A stretch of 64,000 nucleotides of DNA from Nitrosovibrio sp. Nv4 (GCA_945860135.1 CAMAPK010000001.1:124001-188000); one strand, 5' to 3'. Positions 8,883-18,557 are shown, counted from the stretch's first letter. Notes: generated by a model from the letters alone, not told the origin. A program made the numbers and translations.

Positions 8883-9955
8883 CGACGCAGAAGCATTCTC
8901 TGCTGGGGGCTGGATGACAGCAAACCGAGCGCGGTGATGAACATCAATGCATACAGCCACCAGACACCGGGCAGGCTGCCTACGGTGCCCTGCTCTACCC
9001 AGGTTTGAGCCAATCCGCTCAGAATATAATAAAGCGCGAAAACCATGGCGGCAGCAAACAAGTGTCTCTCGCCCTTATCCTGGCGCGGTGAAGCGCGAGT
9101 GAATGAGATGGCGATCAGCGCCAGCAGAATCGTCCCGATAGGGCGCGAAAGCCGCCATTGCAGTTCGGCAATGTCGCGTGGCTGGTCCGATCCTGCCAGA
9201 AACAGGCTGGTAGCCGCCTTGCGTGCATAGCCTGTTGCACCGCCTTTATCAGTGAAATACACCAGCTTGTCGAACTGGGCAACGGTGTCTTTCGTGGTGG
9301 CATGCATAAAGCGATAGACAAAACCATCTAGCAAATGGATCTGGGATCGCTGCCCGAACTGAAATTGCTGCTGGCCCGCTTCCTTGGCCACGATGATCTC
9401 GCTGCTGTCGCCTTTGTTGACGTAATGGAATACATTTTTCATCTGCTTGCCGGCGTCATCCTTGCTCTGGATATAAATTACTCTGCCGCTACCTTCACTT
9501 CCATAGAAACGTCCAGCTTGAAATCGGTCCGTATTTAGTTCTGCCTCTGCCTGCGCATTCAGCACAAAGTTTTCTTGATAAGCCCAGGGGCGTACAAAGA
9601 TGGACAGCAGGCCGATGATGATTCCGATGGGGATGGCAACCATCAGGACGGCGTAGATTATGCGACGGTCGCTGACGCCGGCAGAACGCAACACATTGAT
9701 TTCCTGATCCCGGTGCAACCGGCCAAGACCGACGACGATGGCAACATAAAGGGCGAGCTGCATCAGCACGTCCAGGGAGATTACAGTCTTTAGCAATACC
9801 AGTTTCAGCATGACCATCACACCCAGCGACTCGGTCACTGCCCCCGCCAGAAAACGGCCACTGATGAAACTCGCATACAGTCCCGCCAGGATCACGATAA
9901 TCACCGTAAACGGTATCAACAACTCGCGTGTGATATAGCGCTCTATTATTTTCAC
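8879..9955 (-). CDS. lptF: LPS export permease LptF
   Basis: A 358-residue LptF partner of LptG, with the same six-helix and periplasmic-domain plan. The N-terminus IIERYITRELLIPF is characteristic, HRDQEINVLRSAGVS forms the coupling segment that docks on the LptB ATPase, and the periplasmic domain follows around residues 130-260. I prefer the GTG at 9955, which has an AAGGGA ribosome site six bases upstream and gives the family-typical N-terminus. An in-frame ATG at 9994 would add 13 residues without a visible ribosome site. It lies 53 bases after the nucleotidyltransferase gene on the same strand and overlaps lptG by four bases. Confidence 0.9.
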   Translation of the reverse strand: MKIIERYITRELLIPFTVIIVILAGLYASFISGRFLAGAVTESLGVMVMLKLVLLKTVISLDVLMQLALYVAIVVGLGRLHRDQEINVLRSAGVSDRRIIYAVLMVAIPIGIIIGLLSIFVRPWAYQENFVLNAQAEAELNTDRFQAGRFYGSEGSGRVIYIQSKDDAGKQMKNVFHYVNKGDSSEIIVAKEAGQQQFQFGQRSQIHLLDGFVYRFMHATTKDTVAQFDKLVYFTDKGGATGYARKAATSLFLAGSDQPRDIAELQWRLSRPIGTILLALIAISFTRASPRQDKGERHLFAAAMVFALYYILSGLAQTWVEQGTVGSLPGVWWLYALMFITALGLLSSSPQQRMLLRR

Positions 9956-10008
9956 GAATTTCCCTTGCTGCCCTCGTAGTAAAACGGTGTTCATGCGGCC
10001 GGATGCCG

Positions 10009-10839
10009 TTATGTGGACCTGCTTTCATCCTGGGAAGACGCCGCTGCTTTCGCCAGGATGGATTCCACCAGCAGCATATCCTCGACTTTGTCGACATCGA
10101 CACCCGCCTGCGGGTAAGGCAGAGTCACGGTCCGCACCTTGACCCCGACTCTGGCCGAGACCGCATTCAGCGCCCGGTCGAGTGTCAGCGATCCCAGCAG
10201 ATAGGAGAGAACGGCGCCTGGGCCAAGCACCTGTGCGATCAGGCGCCAAGGGCGTTTGCGCAAATCTTCTGCCCGTTGCCAGAATGTCACCAGATCACGA
10301 CCGCGATGATTGAAAAATGCATAGAGGTTGCAGCCACAAACCCCTCCATCACGCAATCGTATTGCCGTACGCTTGGTGCCCGGAAATGCGGCTGCCACAT
10401 CAGCATGTTTGACTACTCCCACCGTGGCATCACTATCCATCGTGCGGGACTCGCATAGAAAATAGCGGATGATCGCAGGCGTCAATAACGCATGATCCGC
10501 TGTCGTCAACAATACCGGTGCGTCATGATCCATCTGCGCCAGACCGCTATTGGCACTGCGGCTGGGTGAATTCAGGTTCGGCAGCCATGTGACACGCCCC
10601 GATTCTATCCGCCGCTGCAACTCCGGACAGTCAGGGAGCATGGATGCAGGTGGCCCGCACACCACAATCTTCCCCACCATCTCACTCGCCTCCAGCGCAT
10701 CCAGCACCCGAATGATCATGGGCGTTCCGGCGATCGGTGCAAGCGCCTTGCAAGCCGTCCCCGCCCTGCTGGCGACCGGGTCGTGCGCTGTGCGATCCGC
10801 TGCCAGTACCACAGCGCTAAATCGGTCGGTCTGATTCAT
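10009..10839 (-). CDS. MobA-like NTP transferase domain protein
   Basis: A 276-residue protein with a glycosyltransferase-A-like nucleotidyltransferase fold. The N-terminal signature of the family (LAAG-x-G-x-RM ... PK) is recognisable but altered: LAAD at residues 12-15, and KALAPIAGTPMI starting at Lys31. The central LLTTADHALLTP (residues 114-125) is the metal-binding strand equivalent, and VDVDKVEDMLLVE near the C-terminus matches the common V-DVDTPED type ending. Enzymes of this fold make CDP- or UDP-activated head groups or cofactors. Position between the GNAT gene (45 bases upstream) and lptF suggests lipid head-group activation. The substrate is unknown, and the Gly-to-Asp change at position 15 is unusual. 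Confidence 0.75.
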   Translation of the reverse strand: MNQTDRFSAVVLAADRTAHDPVASRAGTACKALAPIAGTPMIIRVLDALEASEMVGKIVVCGPPASMLPDCPELQRRIESGRVTWLPNLNSPSRSANSGLAQMDHDAPVLLTTADHALLTPAIIRYFLCESRTMDSDATVGVVKHADVAAAFPGTKRTAIRLRDGGVCGCNLYAFFNHRGRDLVTFWQRAEDLRKRPWRLIAQVLGPGAVLSYLLGSLTLDRALNAVSARVGVKVRTVTLPYPQAGVDVDKVEDMLLVESILAKAAASSQDESRST

Positions 10840-10884
10840 CTGAAATTCCGATCCTGATATCGTCTTGTCTGCCTACTATGCCGT

Positions 10885-12039
10885 TTACAGGGTCTTGCCG
10901 TAGATCCGGTAACGCTTATACTGCCTGCTGCCAATGAGATCAAGAATTGAACGCATTGCTTTGTTATCCTCAAGTATCCACGACATTTCAACTTCCTTGA
11001 TTCCTGCGGAAAGCGCTGACTTCCGGGGCTCATCGATCACCATGAAAGCCAGCGCCATACCAAGGGGAGTATTCTGAAATTGCTTGCGCACCCCCATCAG
11101 GGGTATCCGGCCGGTACGAACCGCACGGTCTCTAAACCACCGGATCAGCCGAAGCCAGCCAAATGGAAACAAGCTGCCATCAAGTTTGGCAAAGATCTCG
11201 TTGAGATTGGGCAATCCCACCATGAATGCTGCCGGAACACCATCGACTTCGGCAATCTGGATGAAATACTCCGGCACAAGCAGACGCAAGCTACTGCCCA
11301 GCTCGGCAAACTCGGCCTCGGTAAAAGGAACGAAGCCCCAGTTCTCTGACCAGGCATCGTTGAATATATCGCGCAGTATTTCCATCTCCGCACTGAAGTT
11401 ATCCATGCGTAGCGTCCTGAGCTTTATATGTTTGGAAAATTTACCGATCAGGGAACGCATTACTCGAGGCACCTCAAAATCTACGTCTACCCAGTAGGCA
11501 AGCAGATCCTTAACCGGTTGATAACCCTGTTCTTCGAGTAAACGGCCATACCATTTTGGTGAGTGCGGCATCATCACCATCGGCGGGGTGTCGAAGCCAT
11601 CCACCAGAATGCCGCATTCCTGATTGATGGACAAGTTGAACGGTCCGCTGACATGCCTGGTATGGCGGGCAGCCAGCCATGCCTCGGCAACACCTATCAG
11701 CGCAGCGCATACTTCCGTATCGTCCACACATTCCATTGAGCCAAAGTGGCCGGTATCCGCACCATGGTGTTGCCGGTGAAGCTGATCGACCTGCGCGCTG
11801 ATCCTTCCTAGCGGCTGATTATTCCGGTACGCGATCCAGGCTTGCCATTCTCCGTGCTTGAAGAATGAATTAAACCGGGAAAAATGCAGCCGCCGTTCCA
11901 GACGTAATGGCGGCACCCACATGGGGTCATCTGCGTAGATGCGCCAGGGGAGGTCGATAAATACCCCCATCTCACGATAATTTGTGACCGGGCGCACGCT
12001 AACCGCTGCAGACGTTAACTGGCTGTGATTTTCATTCAT
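10885..12039 (-). CDS. GNAT-fold acyltransferase (YghO-like)
   Basis: A 384-residue protein with the features of the YghO-like GNAT family: an N-terminal half with FIDLPWRIYADDPMWVPPL (about residues 24-42), a central HVSGPFNLSINQECGILVDG, and a C-terminal GNAT-like lobe with EYFIQIAEVDGVPAAFMVG and a closing EVEMSWILEDN. As I recall, this wider family includes the bacterial ceramide synthase of Caulobacter, which acylates a sphingoid base; that assignment here is inference. The start at 12039 puts the conserved VRPV-x-F-x-LPW segment near the N-terminus. A longer frame to 12189 exists but is not family-like. No clear ribosome site is visible. It heads the minus-strand lipid locus. Confidence 0.75.
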   Translation of the reverse strand: MNENHSQLTSAAVSVRPVTNYREMGVFIDLPWRIYADDPMWVPPLRLERRLHFSRFNSFFKHGEWQAWIAYRNNQPLGRISAQVDQLHRQHHGADTGHFGSMECVDDTEVCAALIGVAEAWLAARHTRHVSGPFNLSINQECGILVDGFDTPPMVMMPHSPKWYGRLLEEQGYQPVKDLLAYWVDVDFEVPRVMRSLIGKFSKHIKLRTLRMDNFSAEMEILRDIFNDAWSENWGFVPFTEAEFAELGSSLRLLVPEYFIQIAEVDGVPAAFMVGLPNLNEIFAKLDGSLFPFGWLRLIRWFRDRAVRTGRIPLMGVRKQFQNTPLGMALAFMVIDEPRKSALSAGIKEVEMSWILEDNKAMRSILDLIGSRQYKRYRIYGKTL

Positions 12040-12528
12040 GGTGGAGGATGGGTAGATGTGAGCAACCACACAGGGGTATTGTATATTATTGCAATGCGTA
12101 AGCGCGCTAACTCGTTTCCAGGTGGTATCATATTGCGCATCCATGGTTGCAGCTTGGAGTCCAACTGAACGTACGCTAACATCGCGCACCAGTCAGCCGG
12201 AATATTGGATACAAGAAGGGATGATCTGTTGCTCGTGCCTGCCAAAAGAGTGATCGCACTCAGAAATACGAGTCATGCTGAAAAAATACGATAAGCCATT
12301 TGCTGATAGACTTGCATTGCAGTTGCATCAACTCTGGGTGGCAATTCAGACAGCCGCCGGTGAAGCAGATTGATACACCCTGAAGCTTGTGCCCAGTAAC
12401 ATGGTCCAGTCACTTACCCTGCTTCAGTTTTAGTATGTTGAGCTAGCGGCTGAGCTTATCCGTTGCGCCGAGGAAAATACCAGGTAGTAGTCAACAATTT
12501 TAACCACACTTTATTAAGAGGCTGATTA
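12040..12528. other. Divergent intergenic region
   Basis: Nearly 490 bases separate the leftward GNAT gene from a rightward small membrane-protein gene. I see no convincing gene, repeat or RNA. Open frames within it lack ribosome sites and family-like composition. On the minus strand an A/T-rich TATACAAT (about 12072-12079) could be the -10 element for the lipid locus, but no good -35 was found. Confidence 0.4.
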
Positions 12529-12786
12529 ATGGATGAACCCGTATATAACTTGCTGATCTCTCTTGCTCTTATTCCAGTCGTTATCGGGCTGAATATCTGG
12601 GTAAGGCAGCGTCGACGCCACCGCATCAACGAAACCGGGGAGCAGGAGTTCAGCAGCCTCTCTAAAACGCTCATGTCGACGCTGGGCGAGGGACTCGCCG
12701 TAGTTGCGAGTTTGGTACTCATAATCTGGATCCTGGGAGGCCTAGCAAGATTTTTGTTCCCAGCCATATTTGGCACGAAACTGTAG
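12529..12786 (+). CDS. Small two-helix membrane protein
   Basis: An 85-residue protein preceded by an AAGAGG ribosome site. Two hydrophobic segments (residues about 6-24 and 54-78) flank a charged loop rich in Arg and Glu, so it is an integral inner-membrane protein. No family recognised. It stands alone between the lipid locus and topB, on the opposite strand to both, with no obvious partner. Confidence 0.55.
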   Translation: MDEPVYNLLISLALIPVVIGLNIWVRQRRRHRINETGEQEFSSLSKTLMSTLGEGLAVVASLVLIIWILGGLARFLFPAIFGTKL

Positions 12787-12993
12787 TATTGACTGATGCC
12801 GAGGGGAAAGCGAACGCAAGATAGACTCTCCGAAGCTCATGCCAGACCCGGTATTTGCGAAGCCTGAGAGGGAACTGATGGGTTTCCCAAATAATCGGGG
12901 ATAATTACCCGCCATCCAACGGCATAGCCCAATCTGCCGAAACGGGAATGGTCCAGAAAGAGTCCGTGCTGTGGACGCCTCTGATTTATGCAA

Positions 12994-15522
12994 TCAAGCT
13001 TTACGGGCAGCCACTTTTTTAACAGCCGGCACTCTGGCTTTAGGTTTCACTGTCTTCGTTTCCGTTGTTATTTTTGTCTGCCGCGGCTCAAATTCGAATC
13101 CCACTTTCCCGTCTGCACCCGTTACCAGATAGGCTGAAAATGGCCGGCCTTTCTTGGAAATAAACTTTGTCAGCAGATCGGTTCTACCGGTGCGCAATAA
13201 TTTGGCGACTTGTTCACGCTCAATGGGGCGCTTGAGGATTATTTTTCCGGTCTTGAAATCGCAGCTCCGCCCCGTACCGACAGCTTTCTCGCAGGTATAA
13301 CTCATGCCGTGATCAAACACCCTGCTGCCACAACGAGGACATTTTCCCAGTGCTTCCTGGCCGGAAAAGTCTACCTCCTCTGCCGTCTCCTCGCCGTTGT
13401 TACCAAAATCAAATTTCATTTCCAGCTCATCGGTGAGCTTGATGTTGGCATCGAACAAACGTCCCATTTTGCTGCGAAATCCTTGTAACGGACCAATTTC
13501 GCGTTTGGTGATCAGCGCCTCCATTTCCGCTATTTCAAATTGCCTTCCGGCAAGGATTTTCCATAACGCAAAATCACATTTCTGGCACTGGAATTTTTTG
13601 TAGGTTTCGTGCACTACGCCACCACATTTGGGGCAGGGGGATTTGAGCGTGGAAAAATCCCCGCTTATGGTTTCACCACGATGGCTCTTCGCCTGTTCCA
13701 CCATATGGCGGGTCATGACAGCAATCTCTTCCATGAAAGAATTGCGCTTAAGCTTTCCCTGCTCAATCTGGCGCAACTTGAACTCCCAATCACCAGTCAA
13801 TTCAGGTGAGGTGAGTTCAGGCACTTTCAGCCCACGCAACAGCGTAATCAGTGAGAATGCCTTGGCGGTAGGGTGCAGTTCACGCCCGACACGCTGCAGA
13901 TAGTTCTCATACACCAGACCTTCGATAACCGAAGCGCGGGTAGCAGGTGTGCCCAACCCTTTCGCGCTCATGGCTTCGCGCAACTCCTCGTCTTCCACCA
14001 ATTTGCCCGCATTTTCCATGGCCGACAGCAGCGTGGCTTCATTGAATCTTGCCGGTGGCCGGGTCTGGCTGGCAACGACTTTGACTTCTTGAGCGAGAAC
14101 CGGCTCGCCTGCTTCCACTGCAATCAGAGTCGAATTATCATCGGCACCTTCGACCTGCGCTTCCTTGCCATAAACCGCTTGCCAGCCGGGATTGACCATC
14201 ACCTTACCCTCAGTCTTGAAAGGTTCGTTTTCAACACGGGTGATGCGAGTAGTGACGAGAAATTCAGCGGGAGGATAAAAGACTGCCAGAAAGCGTTTGG
14301 TAACCAGATCGTAGAGCTTGGTTTCTGCATCGCTCAGGTTCTTGGGCTCGATCGATGTCGGGATAATGGCAAAATGGTCGGAAATTTTCGCGTTGTTGAA
14401 TATGCGCTTATTCGGTTTGACCCAGCCTGCTTTCAGTATCTGTTTGGCGAACACGCCATAGCGGGTATTTTCCAGTGAATTCAGGGCGTCTTCAACGGTT
14501 GCAATATAGTCTTCCGGCAACGCACGCGCATCGGTGCGCGGATAAGTCAACGCCTTATGCTTTTCGTATAAGGCTTGGGCCAGCCCCAGCGTGGTCTTGG
14601 CGGAAAAACCGAAGCGGCTGTTGGCGTCGCGCTGCAAGCTGGTGAGGTCATACAGCAGCGGACAGATTTCCGTAGTGGGCTTGCTTTCTTCGCTGACAAT
14701 ACCAGGCTTATCTTGACATTTGGCGCGAATAATCTCGGCTTTTTTCTGCTCCCACAAACGCTCGGCTTTCTGCTCGCTGTCCTTTTTTTCTTTGGAAAAC
14801 TTCTCGTCAAACCAGCGCCCGTTATAGCTGCCAGCCTTGGCAGAAAATGTTCCATGTATCTCCCAGTAGTCGCGCGGGATGAATTTCTTGATCGTCTCTT
14901 CCCGCTCAACCAGGATTGCCAGCGTGGGTGTCTGTACACGCCCCACGGTGGTTTTGTGGAAACCACCTTCTTGAGAATTGAACGCAGTCAGGGCACGAGT
15001 GCCGTTGATGCCAACCAGCCAGTCTGCTTCCGAGCGGCTCACGGCAGCCTCGGCCAATGGCTGCACGGCAGCATCATCAAGTAATTTTGCAAACCCCTCG
15101 CGAATCGAGGCGGGCGTCATTGATTGCAGCCACAGGCGCTTGACCGGTTTTTTGGTTGCAACATGGCGCGCAATGTAATGAAAAATCAATTCCCCCTCGC
15201 GTCCCGCGTCGCAAGCATTGATGAGCGCGTCCACATCCTTGCGCTTGATCAGCTTGGTCAAGAGCTTCAGGCGTGACTCGGTTTTCTCGATGGGATGAAG
15301 ATCGAAGTGTGGAGGAATTACCGGCAGATTGGCAAAACTCCATTTGCCACGTTTGACCTCGTATTGTTCTGGCACCGCCAGTTCAAGCAAGTGACCGATG
15401 GCTGACGACAACACATACTGATCATTCTCGAAGTAATCGGTGTGCTTGGTAAAGCCACCCAACACCCGCGCAATGTCTGTGGCGACAGAAGGCTTCTCGG
15501 CGATGATTAAGGTTTTACCCAT
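12994..15522 (-). CDS. topB: DNA topoisomerase III
   Basis: A type IA topoisomerase of 842 residues that cuts and passes single DNA strands and decatenates replication intermediates. The Toprim domain starts at residue 1 (LIIAEKPSVA), with the metal motif DAGREGE at 105-111. The catalytic tyrosine is Tyr327 in ALTYPRTDAR. Beyond the catalytic core lie two zinc-ribbon-like modules with CPKCGG...CQKC and CPRCG...C pairs (residues about 620-760), and the protein ends in a Lys/Ala/Val-rich basic tail. It is longer than E. coli TopB (about 650) because of these C-terminal modules. It stands next to dprA on the same strand with a 150-base gap, a loose DNA-processing pair. Confidence 0.93.
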   Translation of the reverse strand: MGKTLIIAEKPSVATDIARVLGGFTKHTDYFENDQYVLSSAIGHLLELAVPEQYEVKRGKWSFANLPVIPPHFDLHPIEKTESRLKLLTKLIKRKDVDALINACDAGREGELIFHYIARHVATKKPVKRLWLQSMTPASIREGFAKLLDDAAVQPLAEAAVSRSEADWLVGINGTRALTAFNSQEGGFHKTTVGRVQTPTLAILVEREETIKKFIPRDYWEIHGTFSAKAGSYNGRWFDEKFSKEKKDSEQKAERLWEQKKAEIIRAKCQDKPGIVSEESKPTTEICPLLYDLTSLQRDANSRFGFSAKTTLGLAQALYEKHKALTYPRTDARALPEDYIATVEDALNSLENTRYGVFAKQILKAGWVKPNKRIFNNAKISDHFAIIPTSIEPKNLSDAETKLYDLVTKRFLAVFYPPAEFLVTTRITRVENEPFKTEGKVMVNPGWQAVYGKEAQVEGADDNSTLIAVEAGEPVLAQEVKVVASQTRPPARFNEATLLSAMENAGKLVEDEELREAMSAKGLGTPATRASVIEGLVYENYLQRVGRELHPTAKAFSLITLLRGLKVPELTSPELTGDWEFKLRQIEQGKLKRNSFMEEIAVMTRHMVEQAKSHRGETISGDFSTLKSPCPKCGGVVHETYKKFQCQKCDFALWKILAGRQFEIAEMEALITKREIGPLQGFRSKMGRLFDANIKLTDELEMKFDFGNNGEETAEEVDFSGQEALGKCPRCGSRVFDHGMSYTCEKAVGTGRSCDFKTGKIILKRPIEREQVAKLLRTGRTDLLTKFISKKGRPFSAYLVTGADGKVGFEFEPRQTKITTETKTVKPKARVPAVKKVAARKA

Positions 15523-15675
15523 GAAACTCCTGTGAGCGTCCGCAAATTGCTGACGGTCGTTTTTAAAAGGGCATATCCCCAGTCACTGCAATCAAAGAAT
15601 AAGTACGTTGATGGACACTATTTGGGTTACAAGCAAACGGAGTCGTAAGCACCGAGCACCCGCTACAAAGTAATA

Positions 15676-16758
15676 TTACCTGATCCGCTGGTAGCGCCCG
15701 CCCGGCAGATTGGCGACCACGCCGTCCAGCTCAAGCGCTAACAGCATGGCGGATACCGCTTCTGCCGTCAAGCCGCTGCGGACACACAAGGTGTCGATAT
15801 CGCTGGTATCGTGGCCCAGATGCCTGAGCAGCACCGAGTCTTCCACGTCCATCTTAGCGGCATCATTGGTGGCGGCAGATGTAGCTTGATATCCCAGTTC
15901 TTCCAGAATGTCCTGCGCGCTTTCCACCAGTTTCGCCCCTTGCTTGATCAGCGCATGACAACCCCTGGACAACGGCGAATGGATTGAACCAGGGATGGCA
16001 AACACATCCCGCCCTTGCTCCAGCGCCTGGCGGGCGGTAATAAGGGAGCCGCTTTGCAGTGCCGCTTCCACCACCAGACAGCCGCGGCTCATGCCGCTGA
16101 TAATGCGGTTGCGGCGCGGGAAGTTGCTGCCGATGGCGGGAGTGCCCAGTGGAAACTCGGAAATGAGCGCGCCTTTTTCCGCTAGTTCGTGAGCAAGCTC
16201 GCGGTTTCTTGCCGGATAAACGATGTCGAGGCCGGTGCCCACCACTGCGATGCTGGCGGCGGCACCATGCAAGCCGCCGCGATGGGCGGCGGTGTCCACG
16301 CCGAGTGCCATCCCGCTGATAATGCAAAGCCCGGCATTGCTTGCGGCGGCGGCGAAGGCTTCGGCATTGGAGAGACCTTGGGGCGTCGCGTTGCGGCTGC
16401 CAACAATGGCAAGTGCAGGAGAGCTGAGCAGTTCGCGCCGCCCCTTGAGATAGAGCAGCGGTGGCGGGTCAGGGATGTTAAGCAGCAGACTGGGGTAATC
16501 GGGGTCAGCCAGGGTGATCACCGAATTGCTCGGGTGTTCCAGCCATTTGAGAGCGGCGGCAAGCTTGTTCTTATCCACGCCCAGAGCAATGCTGTCTGCG
16601 GCCTGTTTACTCACCACGCGCTGCAACGCAGCGACATTTGCGGAAAGAATGTCGGCGGGACTGCCAAAAGCCACCAGCAGGCGCCGCTCCGACTCATCGC
16701 CGAGACCGTCGATCAAACCAAGGCTGAGCCAGGATTCAATATCCGGCGAGAGCTTCAT
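15676..16758 (-). CDS. dprA: DNA-processing protein DprA
   Basis: A 360-residue DprA/Smf protein, which binds incoming single-stranded DNA during transformation and loads RecA. The Rossmann-like core has AIVGSRNAT near residue 116, SGMALGVDTAAHRG near 144, VVGTGLDIVYP, and FPRRNRIISGMS near 214. An N-terminal helical (SAM-like) domain and a C-terminal winged-helix domain (residues about 300-360, DIDTLCVRSGLTAEAVS) complete the three-domain layout. All expected blocks are present. It lies 22 bases after the LysM gene on the same strand, the standard betaproteobacterial pair. Confidence 0.95.
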   Translation of the reverse strand: MKLSPDIESWLSLGLIDGLGDESERRLLVAFGSPADILSANVAALQRVVSKQAADSIALGVDKNKLAAALKWLEHPSNSVITLADPDYPSLLLNIPDPPPLLYLKGRRELLSSPALAIVGSRNATPQGLSNAEAFAAAASNAGLCIISGMALGVDTAAHRGGLHGAAASIAVVGTGLDIVYPARNRELAHELAEKGALISEFPLGTPAIGSNFPRRNRIISGMSRGCLVVEAALQSGSLITARQALEQGRDVFAIPGSIHSPLSRGCHALIKQGAKLVESAQDILEELGYQATSAATNDAAKMDVEDSVLLRHLGHDTSDIDTLCVRSGLTAEAVSAMLLALELDGVVANLPGGRYQRIR

Positions 16759-16780
16759 GGCATATCTCCTGCGAGTGCCG

Positions 16781-17803
16781 CTATGGTGTTTGTACTGCGT
16801 CGAGTACCTGAATCGGTTGTGTACTTTGCATCACCAGCGCGTAGGCTACTTTTTCAAATACCTGGAACACAAAAACCAGGCCGGTGCGCTCATCGGGCAA
16901 TTGCATGACTTCTCGTTCAGATGACACTGTCTGGCTTTTACGATAAACAGCCAGAACATTGCCTGCTGCCAATCCGTCACGTGCACCTTTGCTGAGCGTG
17001 ACAATAGAGCTTCTGCCAATTTCGGTAACACCGCCGTAGACGGAAATAATACGCCCCTTGATGGCCTTATCCGGAGCGTGGGGAGCGTAGTTATTGAACG
17101 CTACGGCGGGAGTGGGAACCAGTCGATCACCCTTGAGTATCTCCTCAACTGAATGGACGATGGATATGGCACTGATATCGGCGAATTTCTCTACCTTTGC
17201 ATCTCCCAGATAAACGGCTTCATAACCCAGAATCTGGCCGTCATCGGGATCTGTCAGAGTCTTGCCGGGGCGAAATAATTGCCACGCCGAGCCTTTGTCT
17301 TTCGGCAAGCCGCTGACATAAACAATATCGCCCGCATTCAGTATCACGCGGTTGTCGCTGGTTCCCAGCACTAGCGGAGCGTTGGCAAGACCCTCTTTCT
17401 CGGTTACCAGGGGCCGGCTCAGAAATGGTTCGATTGCGGTAGCCGGAATGCTGGGGATGGCTGCAGCATCGGATTTTTCCATCCGCACCTGGGGTGACAG
17501 TTTTACCACCGCGATTTCGCTGGCGAGCCGCAACCTGCTGCCGTCAGCAGTTTTTTCCAGGATGATGACGTCCCCTGGATAGATCTTGTGGGGATTCTTC
17601 ACTTGCTCCCGGTTCAGGCCCCAGATTTGCGCCCAGAGCCACGGATCCTTTAAAAAACGCGAAGCAATCCCCCATAACGTATCACCGGGAACAACAACGT
17701 AGCGATCAGGTATATTGTTCTGCAGTTCGATGTCGGCAGCTCTGGCCGACAGGCTGAAAAACAGGCTCACGAACAAAATCACGGATATAATAGATTTCCG
17801 CAT
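16781..17803 (-). CDS. LysM domain periplasmic protein
   Basis: A 340-residue exported protein. An N-terminal signal peptide ends at ARA near residue 22. A LysM peptidoglycan-binding motif follows (YVVVPGDTLWGIASRFLKDP, then the KIYPGDVIIL close). The remaining ~250 residues form a region conserved among betaproteobacterial proteins encoded beside dprA and have no enzymatic motif I recognise. It probably acts at the cell wall. It is co-oriented with dprA and divergent from def across a 250-base promoter region, a common betaproteobacterial arrangement. Confidence 0.88.
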   Translation of the reverse strand: MRKSIISVILFVSLFFSLSARAADIELQNNIPDRYVVVPGDTLWGIASRFLKDPWLWAQIWGLNREQVKNPHKIYPGDVIILEKTADGSRLRLASEIAVVKLSPQVRMEKSDAAAIPSIPATAIEPFLSRPLVTEKEGLANAPLVLGTSDNRVILNAGDIVYVSGLPKDKGSAWQLFRPGKTLTDPDDGQILGYEAVYLGDAKVEKFADISAISIVHSVEEILKGDRLVPTPAVAFNNYAPHAPDKAIKGRIISVYGGVTEIGRSSIVTLSKGARDGLAAGNVLAVYRKSQTVSSEREVMQLPDERTGLVFVFQVFEKVAYALVMQSTQPIQVLDAVQTP

Positions 17804-18053
17804 GAATGGCCTCAGTTGCAGAAAGAAACCCGGTTCATCGGGCAGCGTACCATCGAAAAATGGGTGCCTCTAAAAATTCAATATTCCATGCAAACTGAGG
17901 TGCGTTCAAGAGTATCGACGCAACCTATGCGTGACAGGTAAAAACATTTTTTGTGGGCAGCGAAGTACTCGTGACGAAATCTGGCATTTTAGCGGCGCTC
18001 TGACAAGATGCTTTAGATTCTGCAGTTAGTTAGTTAAATATGCAAGCCTTTCC

Positions 18054-18557
18054 ATGGCACTCCTGAAGATACTGCAATACCCGGATGAGCGACTGCATAC
18101 GATAGCAGCCAAGGTTCCGGAAGTGACTGACGAAATCCGCACTCTGGTGCAGAGCATGGCAGAAACCATGTATGCTGCTCCCGGCATCGGCCTGGCGGCA
18201 ACTCAGGTTGACGTGCACCAGCGCGTGATCGTAATCGACATATCCGATACCCATGACCAGTTGCACGTGTTGATCAATCCCGAAATCACTGCTCGCAACG
18301 GTGAATCTGACTACGAAGAAGGCTGCCTGTCGGTACCCGGAATATTTGAAAAAGTAAGGCGCGCTGAGCGAGTTTCTGTCAAGGCGTGGGATCGTGACGG
18401 CAACCCGTTCGCGCTCGAAGCCGATGGTCTGCTGGCCGTGTGCATACAGCACGAAATGGATCATTTGCTCGGCAAGGTATTCGTTGAATACCTGTCGCGG
18501 CTGAAACAATCGCGCATCCAGGCCAGATTAAAAAAACAGCAGCGCAAGACAATGTGA
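18054..18557 (+). CDS. def: Peptide deformylase
   Basis: Removes the formyl group from the N-terminal methionine of nascent proteins. The three hallmark motifs are all present in 167 residues: GIGLAATQ (motif 1), EEGCLSVPG (motif 2, with the metal-ligand Cys) and QHEMDHLLG (motif 3, the HExxH metal site). The length matches E. coli Def (169). No strong ribosome site precedes the ATG. It is the first gene of the def-fmt-rsmB run, where the formylase and deformylase functions pair. Confidence 0.96.
   Translation: MALLKILQYPDERLHTIAAKVPEVTDEIRTLVQSMAETMYAAPGIGLAATQVDVHQRVIVIDISDTHDQLHVLINPEITARNGESDYEEGCLSVPGIFEKVRRAERVSVKAWDRDGNPFALEADGLLAVCIQHEMDHLLGKVFVEYLSRLKQSRIQARLKKQQRKTM

Noticed and set aside
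12742-12993. 83-codon minus-strand frame ending at the topB stop side
   Set aside because: It overlaps the end of the small membrane-protein gene and has no ribosome site or domain signal.
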